64,000 nt of DNA, taken from the NCBI GenBank assembly GCA_949358305.1, contig OX442315.1, positions 14,472,427-14,536,426 of the forward strand, read 5' to 3'. The position numbers and the translations under genes are program-made. Position 1 is the stretch's first letter. Every line of letters begins with the position of its first letter. The notes under the pieces were generated by a model, which did no database searches, was not told the origin of the DNA, and was given only the letters and a program-made list of their open reading frames with translations. Below, in pieces: positions 11,580 through 22,900 of this stretch. Origin of the DNA: Strigamia acuminata (Eukaryota > Arthropoda > Chilopoda > Geophilomorpha > Linotaeniidae).

Positions 11580-14500
11580 TCAGAGCTTCCTGAATCGCAT
11601 TATAATTGCTGATAGAATGATAAATCCAAAAGTCCACGAAACAGTGGCTAATATTCCTAACCACACCGGAGTCCATGACATATCTCTTCCTCGTAGCATA
11701 ATCCATCTCATGGATTCAGTTGCCAGTGTATGGGGTAAGCCTTGACTGAATTTTTTATTGAAATTGGACATGCCCAGTGTTGGCCATAAAATACCTACAA
11801 ATAAAAGTTGTAAGTCCAGGAACTTTGCCATGTTTTTACTAACGGCAATTGAATTGGCCACTTTTAAATAATTTTCAAATATAGAATGGTTGCCATGTTT
11901 TAAAATTTTAAGTAGGACATCAACCAATCCAAAAAAGAAGACACCACTTTGGCTCACCACTCATATTTTTTTTATTTTTTTTTATAAAATTAAATAAAAA
12001 TATAAATTAAAAAAAAACAGCAAGTGCTTAAAAAACTGCATGATAGAAGTGAAACTTCTCGACTTTAGTGTTTTGTGGTTTGTCTTGTTCATTGTTTGAA
12101 AATATTGATTCCGATTTGGAATCGCTACAGCCCTAAAAGAAATTTCACTTCAAAATCCCGGACCTTTACCATGTTTACATGTACCCAGTTATCTAGATAA
12201 GTGGAAATGCAAATTTTACTTTTCTGGAAAACTGATCATGTAAACCAATCAGTTTTTCAGAAAAGAAAGACTTATTCGAAAAACTAAATTCCAATTGTAC
12301 CAGGTAGGTTTTGGGAGTTTGCGCATTGGAAACTGCATGTAAACACCAGTGCCGTACTACTGACTGTAATATTTTGTACCCCTTATTAATAATGGCGCCG
12401 ATCATAAACAAAAATGATGTATTCCTTTGTTTTATAACAAATTTTAATGCATCTTGCTTTTGTTTAGGGGCTGAAATAGATCGACAACCATTTAGTTGTT
12501 CCAGATAATCAACATGCAATATGGGTAATTAACATGTGACGTCATGTTTACCAGAAAACTAGCATCATGTAAATAACGCACACGATTATCCGGATAAATA
12601 TAATCCGAATTTTTACTTATCTGGAAAACTGTGACCATGTAAACAGTAATTGTCAAAATCCCACCCCTCCAAGTACTTCAAAGCTAGAACATGTCTCAGA
12701 CGCTAATTTCTTGTTAAGAGATTATGTATACAAACCACTCATGGCAAGACATGGGAAATAAATCATAAGTGAAGCCGCAATGGCTGCCCTTAAGTCATTG
12801 CAAACTGTTGATAGAAAGAAACCTGCAAACATGATAAAACTACAGTTTTTTCTTTTCCTCTTAATCTTTCCTTCAGAAACCTTTACCTACGCTCATGCCA
12901 CACAATCCATGTAAAAGAGCAGATGTTGAAATCAACAACAAGCTACCTCTAGTGTGGACATTAAATACCTCAATTGCAAAGAACAAGACCACAGCAGCTT
13001 GAATGACCATTACACCCATTTGTTTGAGAAAGTACCCACACATCATCTCAAACGAGGTTACACCTGAAAATGGTACACTTATGTCACAATTGGTTTGAAA
13101 GTGGTTGAAATGTATACTTTCATACCGTATATAGCACTTCTTTCATACATTCCTTCATTTCTTTCGATAATAAATGTGAGTGAAGTCAGGCCAACTGTAG
13201 TGAAGTACATGATGGTCAGAATTATTCCGCAAGCCATAAACTCTGTATTGTGGGTTTCATCATTGTTGTTACCGTAAATTGGCTCACCAACCTTCAATAA
13301 AATTAAATATAGATACTCAGATTAATTTATATATTTAGCTAAAATACCTCCAATAGACTGCTAATTATTTGTGGATATTTTTTGACGTTCAGAACCATCT
13401 CTTCAGAAAAAGCATATGAAGCTTTCAGAAAGGCATGAGTTAGGAAAAACGTAATTTGTTGGTCAGTTGTGTCTAGTCTTAAACGAATACTGCTGGCTTT
13501 AACCATGGTGTGGGATGCATTTCCCTTTGTAATGAATCTGGAAATAAAATATAACACGGCATTACAACTGTCAATTTGACTTTGAAGGGGGACCCAAAAA
13601 TAACTAGAATTCTTTTCTGGTGGGCAGGCCCCTTATAGTACAAACTTCCCCTGCTAGGTGAGTGTTCTAAACCCTGAGCGGAGACAACGTTGTCCTAACT
13701 CAAGCCGTATCACTGGTGTACTTGTAGTGGCACAAAAAGGTAGCCCATAACACCAGAATTGTTATCTAACTAGGCAAAACTAGCCAAAAGAAACCAACAA
13801 ACTATGCTAACGTTGTTTGAGTGATTAAAAGGGGAAAGCTTATTTAGCAAATAAAATAAACATTTTATTATCTACTCCGTAATAAATAAAATCCATCATT
13901 CTATTTACTTTTTAAACTAAAATACATTGAAAATAAACAAAACTACTTTTCCCGCGTAGTAGTAGAGCAAAGTCCGGCTCAACCAATTGGGAAATAGGAC
14001 AACGTTGCTTCGGCTCAGAGTATAGGAGCCTATCTGCATCAGTCTGCTGGAAATGCAAGCGGGGAAGACCGTGTATGTAATTATATTTTTAGGGGTAAAT
14101 TCAGTATGTTGGAAAAGTAATTAAAATGGGATGAGTAAAACTAGTGGGGGAAAAAATTATTTAGTGAAAAACATAGTAAGTGGGAAACTTAATACGGAGT
14201 ATTTATTTTGTGGGAAATTCAGGGAAATTAGGAGGGTTTTAATTTGATCCCTTCGGATAGCCTCTTAGTCCCATATATTCTGGTGCCAGTCTTATGTCTG
14301 GTGCGCAAAGAGTACACTGTGAATTTTTTTTATTACTTTTATTACCTGTTTATTAGAGCATTGCTAAACATTGCCGATATGTGCATAAGACCTGCTGCTT
14401 CGCCATTAACAACCAAATCTAAACCTTTTTCGTATGAATCGACTGAAATCTTTGAAAAGTGGAAGACTGAACATGAGTAAACGAAGTGGAAAATTGATTT

Positions 14501-17500
14501 ACTCCGTATTTTATTTCTGTCACCTTATGAACTGTTGTGTTATCTATTTTCTGCAAAAACTTGAGACCCAAGTCAATGTCCTCATTGTATATGGCCACTG
14601 GCACATCATGTGGATCTCCACCAATTGTCAAACAGAATGCTATTATTTGTATTGCCGGTAATACAAATTGGAATATGAGTAATCTGAAAAATATTTGCAT
14701 GTATAAATATATACTCAAAGCTGTAATGAGACAAACTGTGCATTTGGTACAGCCAACCCAGGTAATTTTTTACCCAAAACCAAATTATTTTTTCAAAAAT
14801 GTATGAAAATGATTCTATATTCTTTGACCATTTCATGTTTATGAAGAAATTTAACCAATTCGGTATTTGTCAAAAGAGTATGACAAACATAATTGAGTTT
14901 GACTTCAAAAGTTGTCGGTAATCAAAGGAATTATGTAAAAAAAAATATTTTTTTGAATTTTTGAATTAATTATTTCTTTTTATAGTTTGTTATAATGTTT
15001 AATGAAAATACGTGAAATTTTAGAAAAGAAAATCCCGTTAGTTTTCGAGAAAAGAAATAAAAACAGGAGGGTTAATTACATAATTACATTAAATTTCTTC
15101 GCATTTGAATGAAATTTTTTGTAGCTAAAGCCGAAATTCTTCCAAGACTTCGTTTCACCAAGAAATTTATACGCTTTGGTTTCTTTGTGACTAGAACTGG
15201 TGGAATAGTTATTTTTTCTGAAGGCGAATATCTTGCATTGTTTATGGACAGAATTGATTTTTTTGGTTTGTAATCAATTGTATTTAATTCATCTTCTTTC
15301 TGAGTAAGAAATCTTACATTAGTTTCGTCTACATTATTTTTAATAGCGTAGAAAATAAATTGTTACTAGATTGTCTTCGACGCAAAGTTTGTGATAAACA
15401 GCTTCCAGGGTTGCCACATCGTAGCGATTTAAAAGAACAACTGGATTTTCTTCAATTATTAATCTTCCATTTCTCATAATACCGACCTGATGACAACACA
15501 AGAAAATCACTAAAGCAAGGGTGTCCAACCCGTGGCCCAGGATGTTTATGAGTGTGGCCTAATAGATGGGTCTGTTTTGACCCAGTTAATCTTTGGTTTC
15601 AAATCAGAGACAAAATTAAAAAATTAAAAGAATTTTAATTGTGGTGTAGTGATGTTTCAAAGGAATAGTCAGCAAAATTCAGATTAAAAAAAATTATTTT
15701 ACATGAAAATAATGATTTTTTTAAAATGGTGTCACAAACTTAAGGTTGGAAGGGGTTGTAACACAAAGGGCGTGCCTAGGAATGTGCTTGGCATTAAGCT
15801 GTAATAAGGTTTATTGTTAAATAATTTCTAATTTACTCATTTAAATTTAGTAGACAATTTACATTTACAAAATTAGTTTTTGAAGAAAAATGTTTTTGAC
15901 TCACTTTGTTGGCTTGACGTGTTTCTTCAATGTAATGTGTGGTGATAACAACCGTCACCTGTCCTTTGGAACATAATGTTACCAAGTGGTTCCAAATGCT
16001 TAAATTAGAAAAAAGTAGTTAATGTTTATGTTTTTGACATAGAACTACTAGTACTTCTAAGAGGACCAATATAAAAGCCTTTTTCCAAATAAGCGTATTT
16101 TTTTTAATTACTTGGTCTTTATTAATTGGCACAAACCTTTCTCTTAGTATGGGATCAACCCCTACAGTTGGTTCGTCCAAAATGATGAGCTGCGGTTCGT
16201 GCAGAAGAGCAATTGCTAGCGATACTCTTCGCTTCTGACCTCCACTTTGATCACATACAAGTATAAAGTAAATAATTATTTATGAACATGCCACAAAATG
16301 TCATGCATTTTATATGGGAACTGTCAAGCATACCTAAGTTGCTGTATAATTCGAAATCCATTTGGTAATTCAAGTAATTCGGTGAGGGAATGGATTCCTT
16401 TCTCCAAATTCCATTTATTCATGTGATGTAAACAACCAAAATAATTTAAAATTTCTTTAATATTCAAATCTTGATACAATGCCAACTCCTGGAAGTAATT
16501 AAACACGCTTATGTATGTTCATTAAAAGAGAAATTATTTGAATTTACTTGTGGCATGTAGCCCATTCTGAATTCAGGTATTTCGCAGTTAACAGAACCTG
16601 GTGTCTGACCGTATATTTCAATTATTCCTTTATTAGGTGAAGATCTGCCAATAATGCTTCTGACGAGACTTGTTTTACCGCATCCACTTGGTCCAAGTAG
16701 TCCATAACTTTAAAACATGAATAGGAGTATGCACAAGAGACAAAACTGAATTTTTAAGCTTATTGTGTCGTTTCAAATTGGTGCTAGGTTTGTCAGCTCT
16801 TGTTTAAATAGGGTGTCCCAAAAATAACGCAAGATTTGAATTAGCCGCCATTTGTGCAGTAAATTGTTGGCAACCCTGAAACAACAACGATTTGACAGCT
16901 GAAAGTTTAAGGTTTTTTTTGCCGAAATTGGATGATATTGATGTGGCCAATATGTGGTTTCAACAAGTCGTTGCCACATGCCATATTGCCATACAACCAT
17001 GGAAACAATTCAATTACTGCATGAGACATCACCGGTTTCGGTGATCAGAATTGGCCCCTTTTTCTTGCACCGTCTTGTTGAAACCACATATTGGCCACAT
17101 CAATATAATCCAATTTCGGCAGAAAAAACCCTAAACTTTCAGCTGTCAAATCGTTGTTGTTTCAGGGTTGCAAACAATTTACTGCACAAATGGCGACTAA
17201 TTCAAATCTTGCGTTATTTTTGGGACACCCTATATTAACTCTTGTGTATGTTAGGGGCAATCCTCAAGCCAGCTACTACAGCTTGGCTATTTTGGCTATA
17301 TCATATTTAGTCAAACAGTAGCTGCATTTAAAAAGTCTAAAACGACTCGTTTCTGGCGTTTCGTGTCGATACGTGTGACATTATTCCTGTTGAAACAATT
17401 GAAACAATGGGAATAACGTCACACGTATCATCACGGAACGACAGAAACGAGTCGTTTTAGACTATACTCAAAACCACCCCAACGTTGATCTATTTCAGCT

Positions 17501-17828
17501 GGTTTACGCCTAACTGTGTACTGTGTTCTACTACGCGGAAAAGTAGTTCTGTGTCAAAGCATCACCTTTGACAATGTTAGTAATCGAGCACAATGTCTGG
17601 AGTTCGATTACAATGCTGGTGTTTTGGACTACTTTTTTGTGCCACTACACCGTTGGGGTGGTTTTGAGTATATTTGAATGCAACTACTGTATAAAGCTTA
17701 CATGATTCCAGTTTCCACACACATGTTGAGATCACGTAATATTTCGACTTTGGATTTGGCAAATCCATAGGTCAAATGTAATCCCTCTATGGAAATAGCG
17801 GGTCCACTATAACTATCCATGTATTCAG
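11580..17828 (-). CDS. ABC-2: ABCH/ABCG-like half transporter, e1 to stop
   Basis: Exons: e1 17702-17828, e2 16548-16707, e3 16334-16488, e4 16137-16244, e5 15905-15998, e6 15367-15486, e7 15088-15299, e8 14524-14683, e9 14346-14449, e10 13348-13537, e11 13126-13291, e12 12887-13063, e13 12736-12822, e14 11580-11794 (ends TGA). All are in phase, giving about 690 residues without the start exon, usual for a half transporter. Counting from the first full codon of e1: Walker A GPSGCGKT at 47-54, LSGGQ at 146-150, Walker B ending ILDEP near 172, H-loop His near 204. The membrane half starts with e8; hydrophobic stretches in e8 and e11-e14 are consistent with six helices. Intron e6/e7 is only about 67 nt and explains the apparent frame change near 15340. 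A possible poly(A) signal AATAAA lies at 11518-11513. Intron e1/e2 holds three MITEs. No start exon identified. Confidence 0.88.
12165..12655. repeat. Inverted-repeat element in ABC-2 intron e13/e14
   Basis: CATGTTTACATG and TTATCTRGATAAG motifs on the left are mirrored by TTACTTATCTGGAAAACTG and CATGTAAACA on the right. Probably a degraded MITE. The open frames at 12193-12519 and 12311-12508 fall inside it and look like chance. Confidence 0.4.
13663..14032. mobile_element. Diverged MITE sharing the GTAGTGGCACAAAAA core
   Basis: The ends contain ACAACGTTGTCCTA and AGGACAACGTTGCTTC in inverted order. The core GTAGTGGCACAAAAAGGTAGCCC...ACACCAG is shared with 17465-17670, 50720-50941 and 58032-58219. 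It lies in ABC-2 intron e9/e10. The boundaries are approximate. Confidence 0.5.
16811..17230. mobile_element. Mariner-like palindromic MITE with TA duplication
   Basis: Starts GGGTGTCCCAAAAATAACGC and ends with its reverse complement; TA at 16809-16810 and 17231-17232. The arms are long (well over 100 bp) and the element is a near palindrome. Known Tc1/mariner elements often begin (TA)GGGTGTCC. The frames at 16773-17000 and 16954-17238 are its two arms, not genes. In ABC-2 intron e1/e2. Confidence 0.75.
17334..17463. mobile_element. Short MITE abutting the next one
   Basis: Inverted ends AGTCTAAAACGACTCGTTTC / GAAACGAGTCGTTTTAGACT, with inner arms also paired (CGTATCGACACG-like against CGTATCATCACGG). 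130 bp, non-coding. It ends directly at the TACTCA-family MITE. Confidence 0.65.
17465..17670. mobile_element. TACTCA-family MITE, copy in ABC-2 intron e1/e2
   Basis: Starts TACTCAAAACCACCCCAACG and ends CGTTGGGGTGGTTTTGAGTA, 206 bp, flanked by TA (17463-17464, 17671-17672). The ABC-2 e1 starts 32 bp further on. A related full copy is at 50720-50941. Confidence 0.75.
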
Positions 17829-19078
17829 CTGCACGTTAATCTGAAAATGAAATTTAGCACGAGCTGCTTTTAGAAAAATAATTTGTGGTTAGAAAAATAA
17901 AAGTGTGTCATTCATTATACCAGATGTATTTTTCTAATAATGCAAACAGCACAATGGGTTTAATTTCAATGAAGATGCAATGTAGAAAGTTGATATCTGG
18001 TATCTCATATAGATATGGATGTTGATATAGATACACTAGTATGCATGTCGACTAGGGATTCTCTGTTGTGTAATCATTTATCTATTTATGCGTATGAGAG
18101 TAAATTATGATAAGTAAAAGCCATAATTTTTGTTTGAATTAATCCAGTGATAACAAGAAAGTGCAACTCATGGTGTTCTGTTTCATTATACTTTCTCCAG
18201 TTATATAACTGAATTTTGTTGGAAAACACCGGATCGACACAACAGCTTTAGGTTTAAGATTAAAAGTGATTTATTTAAACAAAATAATTCAACACTTAGC
18301 TCTGGGTTACACAAAACGTTTAGTGGACATATCTCTAATATACTCGATATGTCTAAGCGCCCTTTAGTGACGTATTGGCGGCCAAAACACACAATGTCCA
18401 ACAAATTTTAGCTTTAACTATCTTTACAACATTTGGTCTAAAGTCGAATACTGTGTTAACTTTAATTATCTGTAATATATTTTTTTGGCCTGTTGATCTC
18501 GTCTTTGTGGAATATTGGACTTGTGATTAAAATAATAATCAAGGTCCGACCATGAGCAAATTCAGTTTGAATGTCTTTAGCAGTCAAACGTTCATTCTTT
18601 TTTAATTTCTCACTATTGCTCTACATATTCTTGATGAAATATTTTCATTCTTCCAGACTTAGGAAGTGTTAAGGAAGTAATTCGATTATTGAACAATGTA
18701 GTATTATTGAGCAAATAATTAAAGTTTTGGTATGTAAAACACCTGCTTTATGATAATTTATAGATTTCTCTTTACGAACTTTTGATAGCTTTTTGCTTTT
18801 TACCATGCACACTTTTTGTTTTTGGCTGAAATCATCCTGCACTTAAAAATTGATACATCTGATATAGTATATTTCAGAAATCCATTTAATATTGAACACA
18901 CCTATTGTCATATAAATGCTGTTTCTTTTTATCTCAATTGCCTGCTCATTGGTTGCAATTATCGGTTAGTAGTCGATGAATGAAATGACCAATTTTTATT
19001 TTTTGTGGATGAGAATAACAAAAAATGTATCTTTTTTTACGGAAATAACAATCAAAGACAAAAAAAATGTGAATCTTA

Positions 19079-19889
19079 CAAGGGGAGCACATGAATAACA
19101 CACTCACAGATTGTTGTCATATTAAACAAGAAGGATTGTTATATCATGCTGAATGAGACCCTAAAGTAATTTCATTCCATAAACAGCCAACAATGCAAAC
19201 AATGAGCTCAAAGTTTGCACTATTTTGTCTGTGTATGCATCCAATCTGAGCAATCAGGCCTAGTGTATGAATACTGTAAACAACAGTTGCTAGGTAAAAA
19301 ATAGTTCCAAGATCCAAGTTCAATTTTATCATTTGATATTTAATGATGTCATTTCCTCATTTGATATCACATGACATATGACATCAGAACTTTGTTCACC
19401 AACATGACTGTCTTCAGGGAGGCAATAATAGTTTGTAGTGGTGGTGCAGTGGTTAGGCAATGGACTAGGAATCTTTCCACACAGGTTCAAATCCTGCTGT
19501 CTGTGAAAATTTTTTACTTTTATTTTTTATTTTTTTAGCAGTAAATTTAATGTTTGTAATTTTATGTTTGTTAAAAAATTAAAAAATTTTTAATTAAAGT
19601 TTTCTAAAAACAAACATTAAATTACAAACATTAAATTTACTGCTAAAAAATTAAAAAATAAAAGTAAAAAATTTTCACAGACAGCAGGATTCATACACTA
19701 GGCCTGATTTGCTCAGATTGGATGCATACACAGACAAAATACAAGTAGTGCAAACTTTGAGCTCATTGTTTGCATTGTTGGCTGTTTATGGAATGAAATT
19801 ACTTTAGGGTCTCATTCAGCATGATATAACAATCCTTCTTGTTTAATATGACAACAATCTGTGAGTGTGTTATTCATGTGCTCCCCTTG
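19079..19889. mobile_element. 811-bp foldback transposon with TTA duplication
   Basis: Starts CAAGGGGAGCACATGAATAA and ends with its reverse complement. Arms of about 190 bp pair closely; an inner pair matches 19489-19600 with about 19580-19692. TTA stands on both sides (19076-19078, 19890-19892). The duplicated flank at 35810-35812 has a single TTA and no element, confirming both ends. A 3-bp TTA duplication is typical of PIF/Harbinger. No transposase ORF. The left arm carries about 219 bp (19270-19488) missing from the right arm. Confidence 0.85.
19440..19505 (+). repeat. tRNA-like sequence (possible SINE head) in foldback
   Basis: A-box-like TGGTGCAGTGG at 19442-19452 and a perfect B box GGTTCAAATCC at 19483-19493, about 30 bp apart, as in tRNA genes and tRNA-derived SINEs. 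A T-run follows at about 19510. I could not fold a full cloverleaf, so it is not called a tRNA gene. Confidence 0.5.
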
Positions 19890-19985
19890 TTAGTTCTACC
19901 AATTTTAATGCATTCAGAAACTTTAAAAACTTTTGTCAGTGCATACAAATATAGAAACAGTTACTACAGTGTACACTAAAAAACA

Positions 19986-22900
19986 TCAGGGTTGCCTGAA
20001 TTGCATTACAACTACTGATAGAATGAAAAGTCCACAAGTCCATGAAATAGTGGATAATAATCCTAACCACACCGGGGTCCATGACAAATCTCTTCCCCGT
20101 AGCATAATCCATCTCATGGATTCAACTGCCAGTGTATGAGGTAACCCTTGACTGAATTTTTGATTAAAATTGGACATGCCCAGTGTTGGCCATAAAATAC
20201 CTACAAATAAAAGAAAAGTTCGATAATTATTGTGTAAACTTGAAAGACAATTGAACCAGTGGTGTGTGGTAAGTCCATGGACTTTGTCAGGCTTTCAATG
20301 GCTATTATTTAGCCAATTTGTAAAAAATTTAAAATATGGTAGGGTTGCCAGGTCCAGCGAGCCACTAGACACCAATCACATTTCAGATTTTTTTTATACA
20401 TTCATGTAGGTACTGTGGCACTACTTCCAAACCATAACCCCCAAATAAACAGCAAATCAAAAAACAGCTAAACCGTTACTGCTCTGATCGTTAAAATTGC
20501 CAATGGAAATCAACATAAGTCGACAATTAATTCTTGCACGAAAACATTATTTGATGTACGTTTTGTGACTGCTTGGCCACCCAAGGGTGACTAACGTCAC
20601 TACCACACACCGCCCAATGGCCCTGAGGTCAGCCCTCCTTGCGAATTGGTATGACCCGGTGTAGGGAAGTAGGGAGCTGAGAGATGGGGGGAGTAGAGAG
20701 AAGAGCGCTGGGGTCTCAACCTAGACAGGTGTGTGAAGTAAGGTCCTGAAGCCAGCAAGAGTCGTTGTATACTCTAAGCTAACTCTGCTCTCCTTCCCAT
20801 TCACCACTGTGATGCTCAGCAGTGCGGTGATGGATCCACTACAACCTTCATGAGCGGTTGCATGTGCTGTAGGGGTAAGTGCAGCAGAATGGTTATGTTT
20901 GATCTGCCACCTCATCTATGGGGAACCCACGGGTCGGTCGCTGGTGTAGCGTGCCTTTGCGGCACTGTCTCAACGTGGATAGATGGGAGACTCCAACCCC
21001 TACACAACAGATTAAAGGCCAACGACTAACAATGTGGAGTCTCTGTCTAATTATTACGTGAGTATGCGTCCCATACCATGGTAACCAATCCCCAGGTTCC
21101 CAAGGCAAAGACCATACCAGCCACAGTTTCATTGGTGCTTGTTGTATCTGCGATTATGGCTTTGCTGTAATAGATTGGTGGTAACTGTTTGGCAGGTTTT
21201 TGATTTACTGAATTTATTTGGCGGTTATAACTTGGCGATAAAAACCTTTGTGGTTTTGCGTCGATAATTAGTGCAGTTAAATCCCCACCAGAAGGAGTTG
21301 CTGGTTCCGGAGGACCCCATCAGGAAGCTGGTTTAATGGTGCAAGAGTGGACTATAAAAAGGGCCAATATTTGATTGGATAACTAGTCTAAATAGGACCA
21401 CCACAAAACAAGCATCTTGTTGATTAATGAAATGATAAAAATAAATTCCAACACATGGATCTGCAATTGTTCTTTACTGGAAACGCTAAGTTTTTGTTTA
21501 AAAAATTATGTGTACTAACCACTCATGGCAAAACATGGTAAAAAAATAAGAAGTGAACCCATCAGGGCTGTCCTTTCTTCATTGCAAACTGTTGATAGAA
21601 AGAAACCTGTAAAGATGAAAAGCTTATTTTTTTTTCTTTTTGACTTTAAAAATTTCCTTAGAAACCTCTACCTAAGCTCATTCCACACATTCCATGTAAC
21701 ATAGCAAAAGTTACAACCAACAATAAACTACCTCTTGAATGTATTTTAAATACTTCAATTGCAAAAACCAAGACAGTACCAACTTGGATGACTATTACAC
21801 CCACTTGTGTGACAAAGTACCCACACATTATCTCAAATGAGGTTACACCTGTAATGGTAAACATTAATAACAATTGTGTTGAAAGTGGTTGAAATATATA
21901 CTTTCATACCTGACACATAACTTCTTTCATACATTCCTATTCTTCTCTCAATAATAAATGTAACTGCAGTCGTGCCAACTGCAGTGATGTACACGATGGT
22001 CAGAATCATTCCGGAAGCCATAATCTCAGTCGTATAGGTTTTATCATCATTGGTACCGTAAATTGGCTTACCAACCTTCAATAAATTCAAGTATAAATAC
22101 CAAAATTAATTAATACATTGAATTAAAATACCTCTAACAGACTGCTAATTATTTGTGGATATTTTTTGACGTTTGGAACCATCTCTTTAGTAAAAGCGTG
22201 TGAAGCTTTCAGAAAGGCATTATTTAGGAAAAATGTAATTTGTTGGTTAGTTGTGTCTAGTCTTAAATGAATACTGCTGGCTTCAACAATGTTGTGGGAT
22301 GCATTTCCCTTTGTAAAGAATCTTGAAACAAAATATAACATGGCATTACAACTGTCAATTTGATTTTGGTTAAGAAGAGTATAAACGACATGGCATTGGG
22401 TCGACAGGTACTGCTGTGTCGTAGTAATGTGTCAAAAATTAGTGAAATCAGTATCTGGCTAGGTGACCAGTAACTAGAATGTTTGCAGCAGGCCAACCAG
22501 GGTTTATTCAATTATAAAGGTGGAAACACAAGGGAGCGGTTAAATTTAAAAGCTTGCTTTCACTTGAAAAAGCGGCTACAACTTGCCCGTTTGAGCAAAC
22601 ACAAGCTTGCATTTTTATTCAAAGCTTTGTTTTGAAGCTAGCTTGTACTCACCCGCTCCGATCAAACTGAGTTTGATTTACCAGCTTCAAGGTAGCTGGT
22701 GTTTTAGTCATGTGACTTTGATAGCCAATCAGAATCGTGAGGAAATTCTTGAAGGAGATTTTGACAGGAGTTTCTAGCTAGCTACCTAGCTAGTGTGAGT
22801 TTGCCAGTTAAGCTGGTAAGCCAAAAGCGGGTGAAGTGCACTTGTAAATGACTCCCTGTTTAAACTTGTACTAGCAAGCTTTGGAATTTTAGCCGCTCCT

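Larger units (their letters stand above)
17829..19985. other. Gene-free interval between ABC-2 and ABC-3
   Basis: No exon recognised. 17829-19078 is AT-rich unique-looking DNA. 18930-19078 and 19890-19985 match 35660-35904 upstream of the ABC-4 last exon, showing a shared duplicated flank. The foldback at 19079-19889 interrupts that match. The small frames at 18201-18404 and 19144-19332 have no family resemblance. Confidence 0.6.

Noticed and set aside
16773-17238. Pair of related 75- and 94-residue proteins
   Set aside because: They are the two arms of one palindromic mariner-like MITE read on opposite strands.
19440-19505. Functional tRNA gene
   Set aside because: A and B boxes are present, but I could not form a full cloverleaf and the sequence is inside a foldback element.
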